64,000 nt of DNA. Origin: Paenibacillus sp. YN15. Its GTDB lineage: Bacteria > Bacillota > Bacilli > Paenibacillales > NBRC-103111. The notes under the pieces were generated by a model. The model made no database searches. It saw only the letters and a program-made list of their open reading frames with translations, and had not been told where the DNA came from. This document shows, piece after piece, positions 8,246 to 17,427 of this stretch. Both the position numbers and the translations under genes were made by a program. Position 1 is the first letter of the stretch, and every line of letters begins with the position of its first letter. Where the stretch lies: positions 1 through 64,000 of the forward strand of contig NZ_QMFA01000015.1 in NCBI RefSeq assembly GCF_003285005.1, written 5' to 3'.

Positions 8246-9574
8246 ATGAAAAAAGGTTCAAGTGCAGGCATTCTTCTGCTGGCGGGGGCAATGACTCTTG
8301 CCGCATGTTCGTCTTCTTCCTCCGGCGGCAGTTCGTCCCCCAGTCCGGGTGGCTCCGCAGCCGCGTCCACCGCTCCCAAGAAGCAGGTTACGCTGAAGCT
8401 GGGTCTGCCGGGCAGCTACGAGGTGACCAGCAAGGAAATTATTGACGGCTTTATTGCCGAGCATCCCCATATCAAGGTGGAAATTCAAGAGGCTCCCTGG
8501 GGGGACTTCACCTCCAAAATTGCCACCCAGATTGCCGGCAATACGATGCCGGATATTTGGTTTCAGGAGAACGCTACTATCTTAAGCTACGGGAAGCGGG
8601 GAGTGGCTGAGGATTTGGCTCCGTACATCGCCAAGGATCTGAAGGCGGATGACTACATCGACGGATTGTTTTCGGCCAAAACCCCCGAGGGCAAGGTATG
8701 GGGTGTGCCCCATGGCATTAACCCGGTGGCTCTGGCCTACAATAAAACCGTCTTCCAAAAAGCCGGAGTGCCGCTGCCTACCGACGATTGGACCTTCAAC
8801 GATCTAATCGAAGCCTCCAAAAAGCTGACGGCGAAGGATGCCTCCGGCAAACCGTCGCAATTCGGCTTCATTGGCTCCTACTCCATCACCAACGGCTGGT
8901 TTCCCTGGATCAAGCAAGCCGGAGGCTCCGCTCTGGACGATACCAAAACCAAGTCCCGGTTTGATGATCCCAAGACCATTGCCGGTTTGACGCAGCTTTA
9001 TGACGGTCTTAAGAACGGATATTTTGCCGACATTGATTTTGTGAAGGCCAGCGGCGGCGAGTTGGAGGCGTTCTCCAGCGGCAAGGCGGCCATGTACTTT
9101 ATGCAGTACAGCCTCCAGGTCAATATGAACAAGAACTTCCCCGACGCGGATTGGGATACGGTGAAAATCCCCAAAGGCGCAGACGGCAAGCGCTATGTGC
9201 CCATGGTGGCCAACTCCTGGCTGATTTCCTCCCGGGCCTCCCAGGATGCCAAGGGTGCAGCATGGGAATTCCTCAAGTATTATCTGGGCGACAAGGCGCA
9301 GGCGATTGTGGCTCAAAGCGGCTCCACCCTGCCGGTGAAGAAATCGGCCAATGCGCTGCTCAATGACAGCAAAACCAAACCCCTGAACAAAAAAGCTTTC
9401 ACCGACGGGATTGCCGAGGGCGGAGTAACCCTGGATGAAAACGCCACATGGAGCGAGTGGAGAATCCTGGTCCAGCAGGTGGTCAACGAGATCATCAAGG
9501 GCAACGTAAAGGTGGAGGACGGAGCCAAGGATATTCACAAGAAGGTGCAGGACGTATTGGACGGCAAGAAATAG
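8246..9574 (+). CDS. Carbohydrate ABC transporter, substrate-binding lipoprotein
   Basis: Family 1 extracellular solute-binding protein of 442 residues, tethered to the outer face of the membrane. The signal peptide ends in the lipobox LAAC, with lipidated C21, followed by a Ser/Gly/Pro linker. The mature protein has the MalE/UgpB-type order (EVQEAPWGDF-like start, VPHGINPVALAYNK, late hinge). The start is ATGAAAAAAGG with AGGAGG upstream. It is first in an operon with two permeases; no ATPase gene is adjacent, so a shared MsmX-type ATPase is expected. The substrate is probably an oligosaccharide handled by the downstream amino-sugar enzymes. Confidence 0.92.
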   Translation: MKKGSSAGILLLAGAMTLAACSSSSSGGSSSPSPGGSAAASTAPKKQVTLKLGLPGSYEVTSKEIIDGFIAEHPHIKVEIQEAPWGDFTSKIATQIAGNTMPDIWFQENATILSYGKRGVAEDLAPYIAKDLKADDYIDGLFSAKTPEGKVWGVPHGINPVALAYNKTVFQKAGVPLPTDDWTFNDLIEASKKLTAKDASGKPSQFGFIGSYSITNGWFPWIKQAGGSALDDTKTKSRFDDPKTIAGLTQLYDGLKNGYFADIDFVKASGGELEAFSSGKAAMYFMQYSLQVNMNKNFPDADWDTVKIPKGADGKRYVPMVANSWLISSRASQDAKGAAWEFLKYYLGDKAQAIVAQSGSTLPVKKSANALLNDSKTKPLNKKAFTDGIAEGGVTLDENATWSEWRILVQQVVNEIIKGNVKVEDGAKDIHKKVQDVLDGKK

Positions 9575-9588
9575 ATTTAGACAGCAGT

Positions 9589-9630
9589 CCCCCGGAGGCC
9601 AAGCGGCATGAAGCGGCGAGCCTCCGGGGG
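9589..9630 (+). promoter_or_regulatory. Strong intercistronic hairpin between binding protein and permease
   Basis: CCCCCGGAGGC (9589-9599) and GCCTCCGGGGG (9620-9630) pair perfectly over 11 bp with a 20-nt loop and no T-run. Such stems are known between binding-protein and permease genes, where they stabilise the upstream message and lower downstream expression. An upstream in-frame ATG lies in the loop, which argues against it as the permease start. Confidence 0.75.
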
Positions 9631-9652
9631 TAGCGGAAAGGCTGGTTTTGCT

Positions 9653-10534
9653 ATGCACAAACAAGGAAAATGGGGATATGTATTCACCCTTCCGTTTGTT
9701 TTGAATGTGGTTGTATTTCTGCTGTTTCCGGTTATTTTCTCCACGTATATTTCCTTTACCGAGTGGGATCTGTTTAATCCTCCCCAGTGGATCGGGCTGG
9801 ACAACTGGGTTCGTACGCTGCAAAAGCATGAGTTCTGGATATCCCTTCGGAATGTGTTTGTATTCGCTTTGTTTTTTGTTCCCCTGCAGACGGTGCTTGC
9901 TTTTCTCGTCGCCTTCCTGCTGAACCAGTCCATCCGGGCCAAGTCCCTGTTCCGGCTGGTTTACTTTCTGCCGGTTGTCACCCCCTGGATTGCAGGTGGT
10001 GTGGTGTGGGTATGGATATTCAACAACCAGTACGGCGTGCTCAACTGGTTTCTGGGTACCATGGGCATCGGGCCGGGCAAATGGATCGACAGCCCCAACT
10101 GGCTGGTGGTCATTGCCAGCATTGCCGTGGTGAATGTGTGGAAGGGCGCCGGGCAATCCATGATTATTCTGTTGGCGGGTATGCAGAATGTGCCCAAGGA
10201 GGTGCTGGAATCGGCGCAGATTGACGGGGCCTCCGGCTGGAAGCAGCTGACCCATATTGTGTTTCCCATTGTGACGCCGATGGTCTATCTGGTGATGATT
10301 CTGTCCACCATTGCGGCTTTCCACGCCTTTGACGTATTCCTGGGGCTGTTCGGCTCCATTACCACGGGTATTCCGGAGCAAAACATGGTGCCCAACCTGC
10401 TGATCTACCGGGATGCGTTCCTGCTGTTCAAGATGGGGCCCGCCTCGGCTACGGCTTGGCTGCTGTTCCTGGTGATTCTGGCCTTCACCCTGTTCCAGAA
10501 ATACTTTGAAAAGAGGTGGGTGCACTATGACTAA
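9653..10534 (+). CDS. Sugar ABC transporter permease (MalF type)
   Basis: Integral membrane subunit of 293 residues with about six hydrophobic helices. The EAA-type cytoplasmic loop that docks the ATPase reads EVLESAQIDGASGWKQLTHI. The start at 9653 is preferred: GGAAAGG lies 12 bases upstream, and the earlier ATG at 9608 sits in the loop of a strong hairpin without a ribosome binding site. It overlaps the next permease by eight bases, so the two are probably co-translated. Confidence 0.9.
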   Translation: MHKQGKWGYVFTLPFVLNVVVFLLFPVIFSTYISFTEWDLFNPPQWIGLDNWVRTLQKHEFWISLRNVFVFALFFVPLQTVLAFLVAFLLNQSIRAKSLFRLVYFLPVVTPWIAGGVVWVWIFNNQYGVLNWFLGTMGIGPGKWIDSPNWLVVIASIAVVNVWKGAGQSMIILLAGMQNVPKEVLESAQIDGASGWKQLTHIVFPIVTPMVYLVMILSTIAAFHAFDVFLGLFGSITTGIPEQNMVPNLLIYRDAFLLFKMGPASATAWLLFLVILAFTLFQKYFEKRWVHYD

Positions 10535-11357
10535 AACAACGCCGCTTTATTTGCGGGTGCCTATTTATCTGCTTCTGATCGCCGGCGCGGTTTTTATGGT
10601 GTTCCCGTTTATCTGGATGCTCTCCACCTCTCTCAAAACAGTGGGGGCCATCTCCCAGATGCCCCCTCAGTTGATTCCCAATCCGCTGAATTGGGAGAAT
10701 TACACCACCATCTGGAGCAAGGTGGATTTCGGGCGGTATACCTGGAACAGCTTTTTCCTGGTGGCGCTGGAGATGGTCGGGGCGCTTCTGTCCTGCTCCA
10801 TGGTGGCCTTCGGCCTGGCCATGTTCAAATTTAAGCTCCGGGGTCCCATTCATCTGGTGATGTTGGCTACCCTAATGATTCCGTCCCAGGTGACGATGAT
10901 TCCCACCTATTTCATCTGGAAGCAGTTCCATGCTCTTAATTCCTATTATCCGCTGGTCATTCCCAGCTATCTCGGCAGCGCCTTCGGGATTTTCCTGATG
11001 CTGCAATATCTGCGTTCGCTGCCCAAGGAGCTGTATGAATCGGCTACCATTGATGGATGCTCGCCGCCGGGAATCTTCTTTCGGATCTACCTGCCGCTGT
11101 GCCGTCCGGCTTTGGCGGCGCTGGGGGTATTCACCTTTATGGGAGCCTGGAACAATACGCTGGGCCCGCTGATTTACCTGCAGGACAAACATTTGTATAC
11201 CCTGCCCCTGGGGCTCTTGTATCTTAAGTCGGAGAATGTGAACCAGGCGCTGCTGATGGCGGGAGCGGTGGTGACTACGCTGCCTGTCGTCATTGTTTAT
11301 CTGTTCGCCCAGAAGCAATTTGTGCAGGGCATCGCATCAACGGGGCTGAAGGGCTAA
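10527..11357 (+). CDS. Sugar ABC transporter permease (MalG type)
   Basis: Second membrane subunit, 276 residues, with six predicted helices and the EAA-like loop KELYESATIDGCSPPGIFFRIYLP. The ribosome binding site AAAGAGGTGG lies inside the end of the preceding permease gene. Together with the binding protein upstream it completes a CUT1-type importer lacking its own ATPase. A long repeat-rich intergenic region follows, so the transport operon may end here. Confidence 0.9.
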   Translation: MTKTTPLYLRVPIYLLLIAGAVFMVFPFIWMLSTSLKTVGAISQMPPQLIPNPLNWENYTTIWSKVDFGRYTWNSFFLVALEMVGALLSCSMVAFGLAMFKFKLRGPIHLVMLATLMIPSQVTMIPTYFIWKQFHALNSYYPLVIPSYLGSAFGIFLMLQYLRSLPKELYESATIDGCSPPGIFFRIYLPLCRPALAALGVFTFMGAWNNTLGPLIYLQDKHLYTLPLGLLYLKSENVNQALLMAGAVVTTLPVVIVYLFAQKQFVQGIASTGLKG

Positions 11358-11379
11358 TTGCTTAGGGGAATACCCGGGG

Positions 11380-11525
11380 GAGCAGGCGGAGGCGAGGGGA
11401 GCAGAAAAGCTTGGCAGAGTAAGCGGAGGCGGGGTGGGCAGAAAAGTTTGGCGGAGCAGGCGGAGGCAGCGGGAGAAGAGAGTTTGGTTGAGCAGGCGGA
11501 GGCGGCAGGAGCAGAAAGTCTGGCG
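11380..11525. repeat. Four tandem 36-37 bp G-rich repeats
   Basis: Imperfect units begin at 11380, 11417, 11454 and 11490 (each opening GAGCAGGCGGAGGC or a close variant). One frame through the last two encodes a repeated EQAEAAG-ESL peptide, but the first units are out of phase, so coding is unlikely. The block starts 22 bp after the permease stop. Confidence 0.8.
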
Positions 11526-11555
11526 GATGTTTGTTGTCCGAGAGGCATCGACGGA

Positions 11556-11744
11556 TTCTAACGGCGGCTAGAGCCCTTATTTCCGCGAAAATACCGTCTC
11601 CCCAATTCTAACGGCGACCAGAGCCGCTATTTGAACCAAATGTGCTGCTGCAAGCCCTGTTTTAACCAAATAGCGTCTCCTGCTTCCGTTAGATTTTGCA
11701 GCCCCCTGTTTTGGGGCAAATAGCGGCTCTCACCGCCGTTAGAA
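11556..11744. repeat. Quadruple inverted element, locus A
   Basis: Two direct 27-bp copies at 11556-11582 and 11606-11632, then two inverted copies at 11668-11694 and 11718-11744. Both pairs have a start-to-start spacing of exactly 50 bp. The core opens TCTAACGG and closes with GCTATTT. The spacers are unrelated and not complementary. This is one of six loci with the same layout in the window. Confidence 0.9.
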
Positions 11745-11765
11745 ACATAGCCGCCACGGTCTCAC

Positions 11766-12021
11766 GGAAAGCTCAGCAGAAGATTACGAAGCAAGCCGTC
11801 CCTCGGGAAAAGCCCAAGTAGATGCTTACGAAGCAAGATTTCCCTCGTGGAAAGCCCAGCGGATGCTTACGAAGTCAGCTTTCCTTACGGAAAGCTCAGC
11901 AGAAGGTTACGAAGCAAGCTTTCCCTCGGGAAAAGCCCAAGTAGATGCTTACGAAGTCAGCTTTCCTTACGGAAAGCTCAAGTAGATGCTTACGAAGTAA
12001 GCTTTCCCTCCGGGAAAGCTT
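11766..12021 (+). repeat. Tandem array of 40-43 bp hairpin-forming repeats before an oxidoreductase gene
   Basis: Units begin at 11766, 11806, 11849, 11889, 11929 and 11971, with a partial unit at 12013. Each starts GGAAAGC or GGAAAAGC, contains TTACGAAG, and most end AGCTTTCC, so unit junctions form AGCTTTCC-loop-GGAAAGCT stems. The last junction is a perfect 10-bp stem (11999-12008 with 12012-12021) ending two bases before the AGGAGGT ribosome binding site of the next gene. Confidence 0.85.
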
Positions 12022-12034
12022 TCAGGAGGTCAAC

Positions 12035-13276
12035 ATGAAAACGTATGTGCTGGTAGGTGCGGGCTCCCGGGCCCTGCACATGTTCGCCAAACCGATGGCA
12101 ACCGAATGGAAGGATACGCTCCTGTTCAAGGGGGTATATGATATCAACCCGGTCCGGGCCAACCTCTTGAGCGAGGAGTGCGGAGAGGTGCCGGTGTTCA
12201 GGGATTTCCGCCGCATGCTGGAGGAAACGAAGCCGGATACGGTGATTGTGGCAAGCACGGATTATACCCATCACACCTATATCATCGAGGCGCTGGAGTT
12301 CGGCTGCGATGTCATTACCGAGAAGCCCATGACCATCGACGAGGAAAAATGCCGGGCCATTCTCCGGGCGGAGCAGGAAACCGGCAAAAAGGTGACGGTG
12401 ACCTTCAATCTGCGGTTCGCCCCTTATTTTGCGGCAGTGAAGGAACTGCTTCTCTCCGGGGCTATCGGGCAGGTGTACCATATTGATCTGGAATGGTTCC
12501 TGGACCGGCGCCACGGCGCGGACTACTTCCGCAGATGGCATGCGGAGATGGCCAACAGCGGGGGGCTCCTGGTCCACAAATCCACCCACCACTTTGACAT
12601 TATCAACTGGTGGATGGACAGCCGCCCCCGGGAGGTCCATGCCTTCGGGCAGCGGCGGGTGTACGGGGATGGCCGCACCGAGCGCGGCGAGCGCTGTCTG
12701 ACCTGCGGCTATAAGGCGGAATGCGAGTATTACATGGACATTGAGCAGGACCCCTTTATCCGCAAATATTATTACCAGGCCGAACATGAGGACGGCTATA
12801 TCCGGGACCGCTGCCTGTTCGATGAGCGGATCGATATCTATGACACCATGTCGGTCAACGTGGGGTACGAGAACGGGGCCATGCTCACCTATTCCCTGGT
12901 AGCCTACAGCCCTTATGAAGGCTGGCGGGCAGCCATCAACGGCAGCGGGGGCCGGATGGAGCTGACCAATATTTACAGCAATGCGGACATGCAATCGGGC
13001 AAAAGCGTCATCCGGATTTTCCGTCCGGACGGAACCGCCGAGACCGTAGAGGTGGACACCTCCGCCTCGGGACATGGCGGCGGGGATGCCAAGCTGCGCC
13101 GGGCCCTGTTCCTGGGGGATGTGGAGGACCCGCTGGGCCAGCAGGCAGGCAGCGCTGTAGGCGCGGAATCCCTGCTGATCGGCGCGGTGGCCAACCGGTC
13201 CATTGCCGAAGGGCGGGCTCTGCCGTTTCCCGATGTGGAGAGCATGGGGGCCGCGGACAAGGATGTGATCCGCTAA
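12035..13276 (+). CDS. Gfo/Idh/MocA-family oxidoreductase
   Basis: NAD(P)-dependent sugar dehydrogenase or epimerase-type enzyme of 413 residues. The N-terminal Rossmann fold starts VLVGAGSRA, and the family motif EKP is at residues 96-98 (VITEKPM). The C-terminal substrate domain carries a CLTCGYKAECEYY cysteine cluster near residues 225-240 that could bind a metal. A similar cluster occurs in the second Gfo/Idh/MocA gene of this operon. The ATG has a strong AGGAGGT site abutting a hairpin array. The next gene starts two bases after its stop. Confidence 0.9.
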   Translation: MKTYVLVGAGSRALHMFAKPMATEWKDTLLFKGVYDINPVRANLLSEECGEVPVFRDFRRMLEETKPDTVIVASTDYTHHTYIIEALEFGCDVITEKPMTIDEEKCRAILRAEQETGKKVTVTFNLRFAPYFAAVKELLLSGAIGQVYHIDLEWFLDRRHGADYFRRWHAEMANSGGLLVHKSTHHFDIINWWMDSRPREVHAFGQRRVYGDGRTERGERCLTCGYKAECEYYMDIEQDPFIRKYYYQAEHEDGYIRDRCLFDERIDIYDTMSVNVGYENGAMLTYSLVAYSPYEGWRAAINGSGGRMELTNIYSNADMQSGKSVIRIFRPDGTAETVEVDTSASGHGGGDAKLRRALFLGDVEDPLGQQAGSAVGAESLLIGAVANRSIAEGRALPFPDVESMGAADKDVIR

Positions 13277-13277
13277 T

Positions 13278-15254
13278 ATGGATAGCATTGCCGGGCTGGA
13301 GCAGTATGTTTGCACCTTGTACGATACGAAGGATCAGTTGAAGCGGCATATCTTCGAACGTGCAGACGAGGCTTTTGCCAGGGGAGACCAGACGCGGGAC
13401 AGCATTTCCGGTGAGACGGAGCTGAAGCGGCGCAAAGAGCAGGTGAAGGAGGCTTTCCTCCGCGCCATTGGCGGTCTTCCCGGAGACAACGGGCCTCTTG
13501 AGGCGAAGGCAACGGGGCGGCATGAAGCGGCCGGGTACACGGTGGAAAACCTTGTGCTGGAGCCGCGGCCGGGGCATTATGCAACCGCCAATCTGTATTT
13601 GCCCCATGAAAGAGAGGAACGGACCGGAGCGGTGCTGTTCCTGTGCGGCCATGAGCTGGAGGGCAAACACAGCCCGTATTATCACCGGGTAGTGTTAAGG
13701 CTGGTGCAGGCAGGCTTAATCGTCCTGGCCCTTGACCCTCTGGGCCAGGGGGAGCGGCTGTCCTGGCCGGAGAGTCTGGACCCGGACCGTCCGACCGTAT
13801 GGGGCACGAAGGAGCATCAGCAATTGGGGGCCCAATGCTACATGGCGGGTCACAGCATCGCCCGCTACTTCGTTCACGATGCCATCCGGGCCTTGGATTA
13901 CCTAGCCGCCCGTCCCGAGGTGGACCCGGCCCGTTTGGGGGTCACCGGCAACTCCGGCGGAGGCACCCAAACCGCCATGCTGATGGTTTGCGACGACAGG
14001 CTGGCGGCTGCTGCGCCGGGCACCTTCATCATGAACCGGCAGCAGTACATGCATGCCGGAGGGGTGCAGGATGCGGAGCAGGTGTGGCCGGGCTGGTCGG
14101 CGGAGGGCTTCGACCATGAGGACCTGCTGCTGGCTTTTGCACCCAAGCCGCTTCTGGTGCTGGCGGCTCAATATGATTTTTTCCCCATTGAAGCAACCCG
14201 GCGGACGGTGGAGCGCTGCCGCAGGTTCTGGGGCATGCTGGGCCGGGAGGAGGAACTTATCCTCGCGGAGGACGCCACAACCCACCGCTATACCGATAGG
14301 CTGGCGTTGGAGGCTGCCGCGTTTTTCGCCCGGACGCTGCTGAACGGGAAACAATGGACAGCCCCGGCGAAGGAGCTGCCTGCGCTGCCCACGGGCTGCC
14401 TGATCTGCACCGCCACGGGACAGGTGCGGCTGGATATGCCCGCTCCCCGCTCCCGCTCGGTGCTGGAGGAGAACCGGGAAATAGCCGCCCGGCTCAGGCA
14501 GGAGCGGGCGGGACACGGCCCCGGCGAAGCCTTGCAGCGGGCCCGGGACTGGCTGGCCGCCCGGGTGCTTGCCCCGCGGCAGTCCTGCAGCCTGAATCCC
14601 CGGCGGGTGCCGCTGGGGGAGACGGACGGACTGCTGGCGGATTACCTGCTCTGGTGGTCCCAGCCGGGGCTGATGAACAGCGGCTATCTGTTCCGCAGCG
14701 CCGCGCCATCCTCTGACGGACCGTCTCCCTTGACGGTGGCGGTTTGGCAGGGGGGCACCTCCCGGCTGGCCGGCCATTGGGAGTGGCTTGCGGAAGCCTG
14801 CCGCGCCGGCCGCTCTGTGCTGGTGCTGAATGTGTCGGGGGAAGGCCCCCACGAGCCTTATCCCCTTTACGGCAAGCCGTCCCGGCGTTTTTTCGGCATC
14901 ATGCACAAGCTGGCGGATGAGCTGTTGTGGCTGGGAGACAGTCTGGCCGCCCTCCGCGTCCACGATGTGCTGCGGACCCTGGAGCTGGCGGATTGGCTGG
15001 GCGCGGCGGGGAAGCGGATCACCTTTTACACCCCTGACCAGTACGCCCTCTATGCCCGCCTGGCGACCGCGTTGGAGGAACGGGTGGAGACGGAGAGGGC
15101 AAGCGGTTCTTTTGCCGGAATAGAGGAATGGGTTGGCGCGTCGAATTATGACGAAGAGGATGCCATGAGTTTGGTTATGCCGGGGATTCTTGGGTTTTTG
15201 GACCTGGCGGAGCTTGAGCAGTGGCTGTCGGCGACAGCCCACAGGAGGGAATGA
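13278..15254 (+). CDS. Alpha/beta hydrolase, acetyl-xylan-esterase-like
   Basis: A 658-residue protein with one recognisable alpha/beta-hydrolase domain (about residues 85-360) and a C-terminal half that looks like a second, degenerate hydrolase fold. The nucleophile S226 sits in GNSGGG. D300 (AAQYDFF) and H336 (DATTHRY) complete a plausible triad. No signal peptide is present, so it acts in the cytoplasm on imported substrate, perhaps removing acetyl or other acyl groups from sugars. It is translationally coupled to the genes on both sides. Substrate is inference. Confidence 0.8.
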   Translation: MDSIAGLEQYVCTLYDTKDQLKRHIFERADEAFARGDQTRDSISGETELKRRKEQVKEAFLRAIGGLPGDNGPLEAKATGRHEAAGYTVENLVLEPRPGHYATANLYLPHEREERTGAVLFLCGHELEGKHSPYYHRVVLRLVQAGLIVLALDPLGQGERLSWPESLDPDRPTVWGTKEHQQLGAQCYMAGHSIARYFVHDAIRALDYLAARPEVDPARLGVTGNSGGGTQTAMLMVCDDRLAAAAPGTFIMNRQQYMHAGGVQDAEQVWPGWSAEGFDHEDLLLAFAPKPLLVLAAQYDFFPIEATRRTVERCRRFWGMLGREEELILAEDATTHRYTDRLALEAAAFFARTLLNGKQWTAPAKELPALPTGCLICTATGQVRLDMPAPRSRSVLEENREIAARLRQERAGHGPGEALQRARDWLAARVLAPRQSCSLNPRRVPLGETDGLLADYLLWWSQPGLMNSGYLFRSAAPSSDGPSPLTVAVWQGGTSRLAGHWEWLAEACRAGRSVLVLNVSGEGPHEPYPLYGKPSRRFFGIMHKLADELLWLGDSLAALRVHDVLRTLELADWLGAAGKRITFYTPDQYALYARLATALEERVETERASGSFAGIEEWVGASNYDEEDAMSLVMPGILGFLDLAELEQWLSATAHRRE

Positions 15255-15256
15255 CA

Positions 15257-16582
15257 ATGGACAGGAAGATGAAGATTGCGGCGGCGGGGCCGGAGGATTT
15301 TGGCGGCGGGGAGAATGGGAACAACCCGTCAGCCACAGTGACAGTCGCCGTAATTGGGGCTGGCCTGCGGGGCATGATTTACAGCAGCTTTGCCCTGGAC
15401 CGCCAATACAACATGCGGATTGTGGCCGTAGCCGATCCCCGGACAGAACGCCGGGAGCGGTTCCGGGAGAAATTCTCCATCCCAAGCGACAAATGCTTTG
15501 CCAACTGGGATGAGCTGTTTGCCGGGCCGAAGCTGGCGGATGCGGTGTTCATCTGCACCCGGGACAAGGACCACTTCGAGCCGGCCATGAAGGCTCTGGC
15601 GGCAGGTTATCATGTTTTGCTGGAGAAGCCCATGTCTCCCGACTGGGAGGAATGTGTGGCCCTTGGCCGCCAGGCGGAGCAGTACAACCGGATTCTCACC
15701 ATCTGCCACGTGCTGCGCTATGCCCCGTTTTTCCGGGAAATCAAGCGGCTGTTGGATGAAGGGCGGATCGGGCGTCTGATGTCCATTCAGCACAATGAGA
15801 ATGTGGCATATTGGCATCAGGCCCACAGCTATGTCCGGGGCTATTTCAGCAAAAGCGGCGAAGCCAGTCCGATGATTCTGGCCAAGTCCTGCCATGACCT
15901 GGATATTATGGCCTGGCTGGCGGGCGGCGACTGCCTAAGCGTGGCTTCCTACGGGCATCTTACCTATTTTCGCCCGGAATTCGCTCCCCCGGGGGCGCCG
16001 AAGTATTGTCTCGACGGCTGTCCCGTATCACAGGAGTGCAAGTATTATGCGCCCAACATCTATCTGATCGAAAATGGAGGCTGGAAAGCCGAGGCCGCCT
16101 GCAGCGACCCCAGCTACGAGGCCCGGTACAAAGCCATCAAGGAAGGCCCCTTCGGCCGCTGCGTCTACCATTGCGACAACGATGTTGTGGACCATCAGGT
16201 GGTCAGCATGGAATTTGAGCATGACATCACCGCCGTTTTCACCATGAGCGCCTTCACGGAAAAATGCAACCGGACCCTGAAGCTGATGGGCACGGAGGGC
16301 GAGCTTCGGGCTACTATGGAAACCAATGAGATTCAAATCCGCCGCTTCGGCAGCGGCACGGAGGAAACCATCCAATTGACGGATGCGGGAGGACATGTGG
16401 GTCATGGCGGCGGCGACAGCCGGCTGGTGGCCGACTTCCTCAGAACCGTCCGCACCCAAGGGGCCCATACCAGCGCCACTTCGGCCAGAGCTTCGATCCA
16501 GAGCCATCTGATGGCCTTCGCCGCAGAGCGCTCCCGGCTGGAAAAACGGATGGTCCGGCTGGAGGAGTTCCAGCAAGCTTAA
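15257..16582 (+). CDS. Gfo/Idh/MocA-family oxidoreductase with cysteine cluster
   Basis: Second NAD(P)-dependent oxidoreductase of the operon, 441 residues. After a 30-residue leader the Rossmann motif VAVIGAGLRG appears, and the family motif is LLEKPMSPDW. A cysteine-rich stretch CLDGCPVSQECKYYAP lies in the substrate domain, like that of the 12035 gene. The start at 15257 fits the AGGAGGGA site best; ATG 15251 overlaps the previous stop but is too close to it. The pair may act successively on one sugar. Confidence 0.88.
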   Translation: MDRKMKIAAAGPEDFGGGENGNNPSATVTVAVIGAGLRGMIYSSFALDRQYNMRIVAVADPRTERRERFREKFSIPSDKCFANWDELFAGPKLADAVFICTRDKDHFEPAMKALAAGYHVLLEKPMSPDWEECVALGRQAEQYNRILTICHVLRYAPFFREIKRLLDEGRIGRLMSIQHNENVAYWHQAHSYVRGYFSKSGEASPMILAKSCHDLDIMAWLAGGDCLSVASYGHLTYFRPEFAPPGAPKYCLDGCPVSQECKYYAPNIYLIENGGWKAEAACSDPSYEARYKAIKEGPFGRCVYHCDNDVVDHQVVSMEFEHDITAVFTMSAFTEKCNRTLKLMGTEGELRATMETNEIQIRRFGSGTEETIQLTDAGGHVGHGGGDSRLVADFLRTVRTQGAHTSATSARASIQSHLMAFAAERSRLEKRMVRLEEFQQA

Positions 16583-16639
16583 GGAGCCGTCCGGCCAATG
16601 AACAAGCAAACAACGATTCATGAGGAGAGGAAAATCAAC

Positions 16640-17377
16640 ATGAAAATGAACATATACGAACAAGCGGATCAAATGGGATTGGAAGCGGCGCGGGCCAGCG
16701 CGCAGATTGTGCAGGAAGCGGTGCGGGCCCAGGGCAAGGCCAGAATTGTGCTCTCTACCGGAGCCTCCCAGTTTGAATTTTTGAAGCATTTTGTGAAAAT
16801 GGATATCGAATGGGACAAGGTGGAGATGTTCCATCTGGATGAGTATGTAGGACTGCCGGAATCCCATCCCGCCAGCTTCCGCAAGTATCTGAAGGAACGG
16901 TTCCTGCAATACGTCCCGGTGGGCAAGGCATGGCTGGTGGACGGCGAAGGCGATCCCCGGCAGATGGTGGAGGAGCTGAACAGGAGGATAGCCGAGGAGC
17001 CGGTGGACCTGGCATTGATCGGAATCGGCGAAAACGGGCATATTGCTTTTAATGATCCGCCGGCCAACTTTGAGGTGGAGGAGCCGTATATGGTAGTGAA
17101 CCTCAGCGACACCTGCAAAGCCCAGCAGGTCAACGAGGGCTGGTTCGCCAATTCCGGCGAGGTGCCCAAGCAGGCCATCAGCATGACGGTGAAGCAAATT
17201 CTCCGGAGCCGCCACATTGTGTCGGTGGTGCCCCATGCCGCCAAGGCCCAGGCCATTGCCGATACGGTCAAGCAGGAGGTGGACTGCCAGTATCCGGCCA
17301 CCATTCTGAAAACTCACGCCAGCTGGCAATTGTTCCTGGACAAGGAATCGGCGGGTTTGGTATATGCCTGGTGCTAA
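16640..17377 (+). CDS. nagB: Glucosamine-6-phosphate deaminase-like protein
   Basis: NagB/SIS-type isomerase-deaminase of 245 residues, expected to convert glucosamine-6-phosphate or a related amino-sugar phosphate to a ketose phosphate plus ammonia. Motifs: substrate loop STGASQ (39-44), FHLDEYVG with D67-E68, and GIGENGHIAFNDP with H134. The position held by E148 in E. coli NagB is D139 here, and the D141 position is N132. The start at 16640 follows GAGGAGAGG; an upstream in-frame ATG at 16598 is less likely. It pairs with the NagA-like gene 50 bp downstream. Confidence 0.82.
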   Translation: MKMNIYEQADQMGLEAARASAQIVQEAVRAQGKARIVLSTGASQFEFLKHFVKMDIEWDKVEMFHLDEYVGLPESHPASFRKYLKERFLQYVPVGKAWLVDGEGDPRQMVEELNRRIAEEPVDLALIGIGENGHIAFNDPPANFEVEEPYMVVNLSDTCKAQQVNEGWFANSGEVPKQAISMTVKQILRSRHIVSVVPHAAKAQAIADTVKQEVDCQYPATILKTHASWQLFLDKESAGLVYAWC

Positions 17378-17427
17378 TGCCCGGCGGCTGAGGCAGCCCG
17401 GAAGGCGCCGGAGGAAGGAGGGGCAGT

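Noticed and set aside
8804-10525. 573-codon minus-strand frame across the importer genes
   Set aside because: It spans two genes and the intercistronic hairpin, and it is rich in His, Gln and Gly, as expected of antisense translation.
11358-11561. 67-codon frame starting at TTG directly after the permease
   Set aside because: It follows a tandem repeat whose first units are out of phase. The peptide periodicity is a by-product of the DNA repeat.
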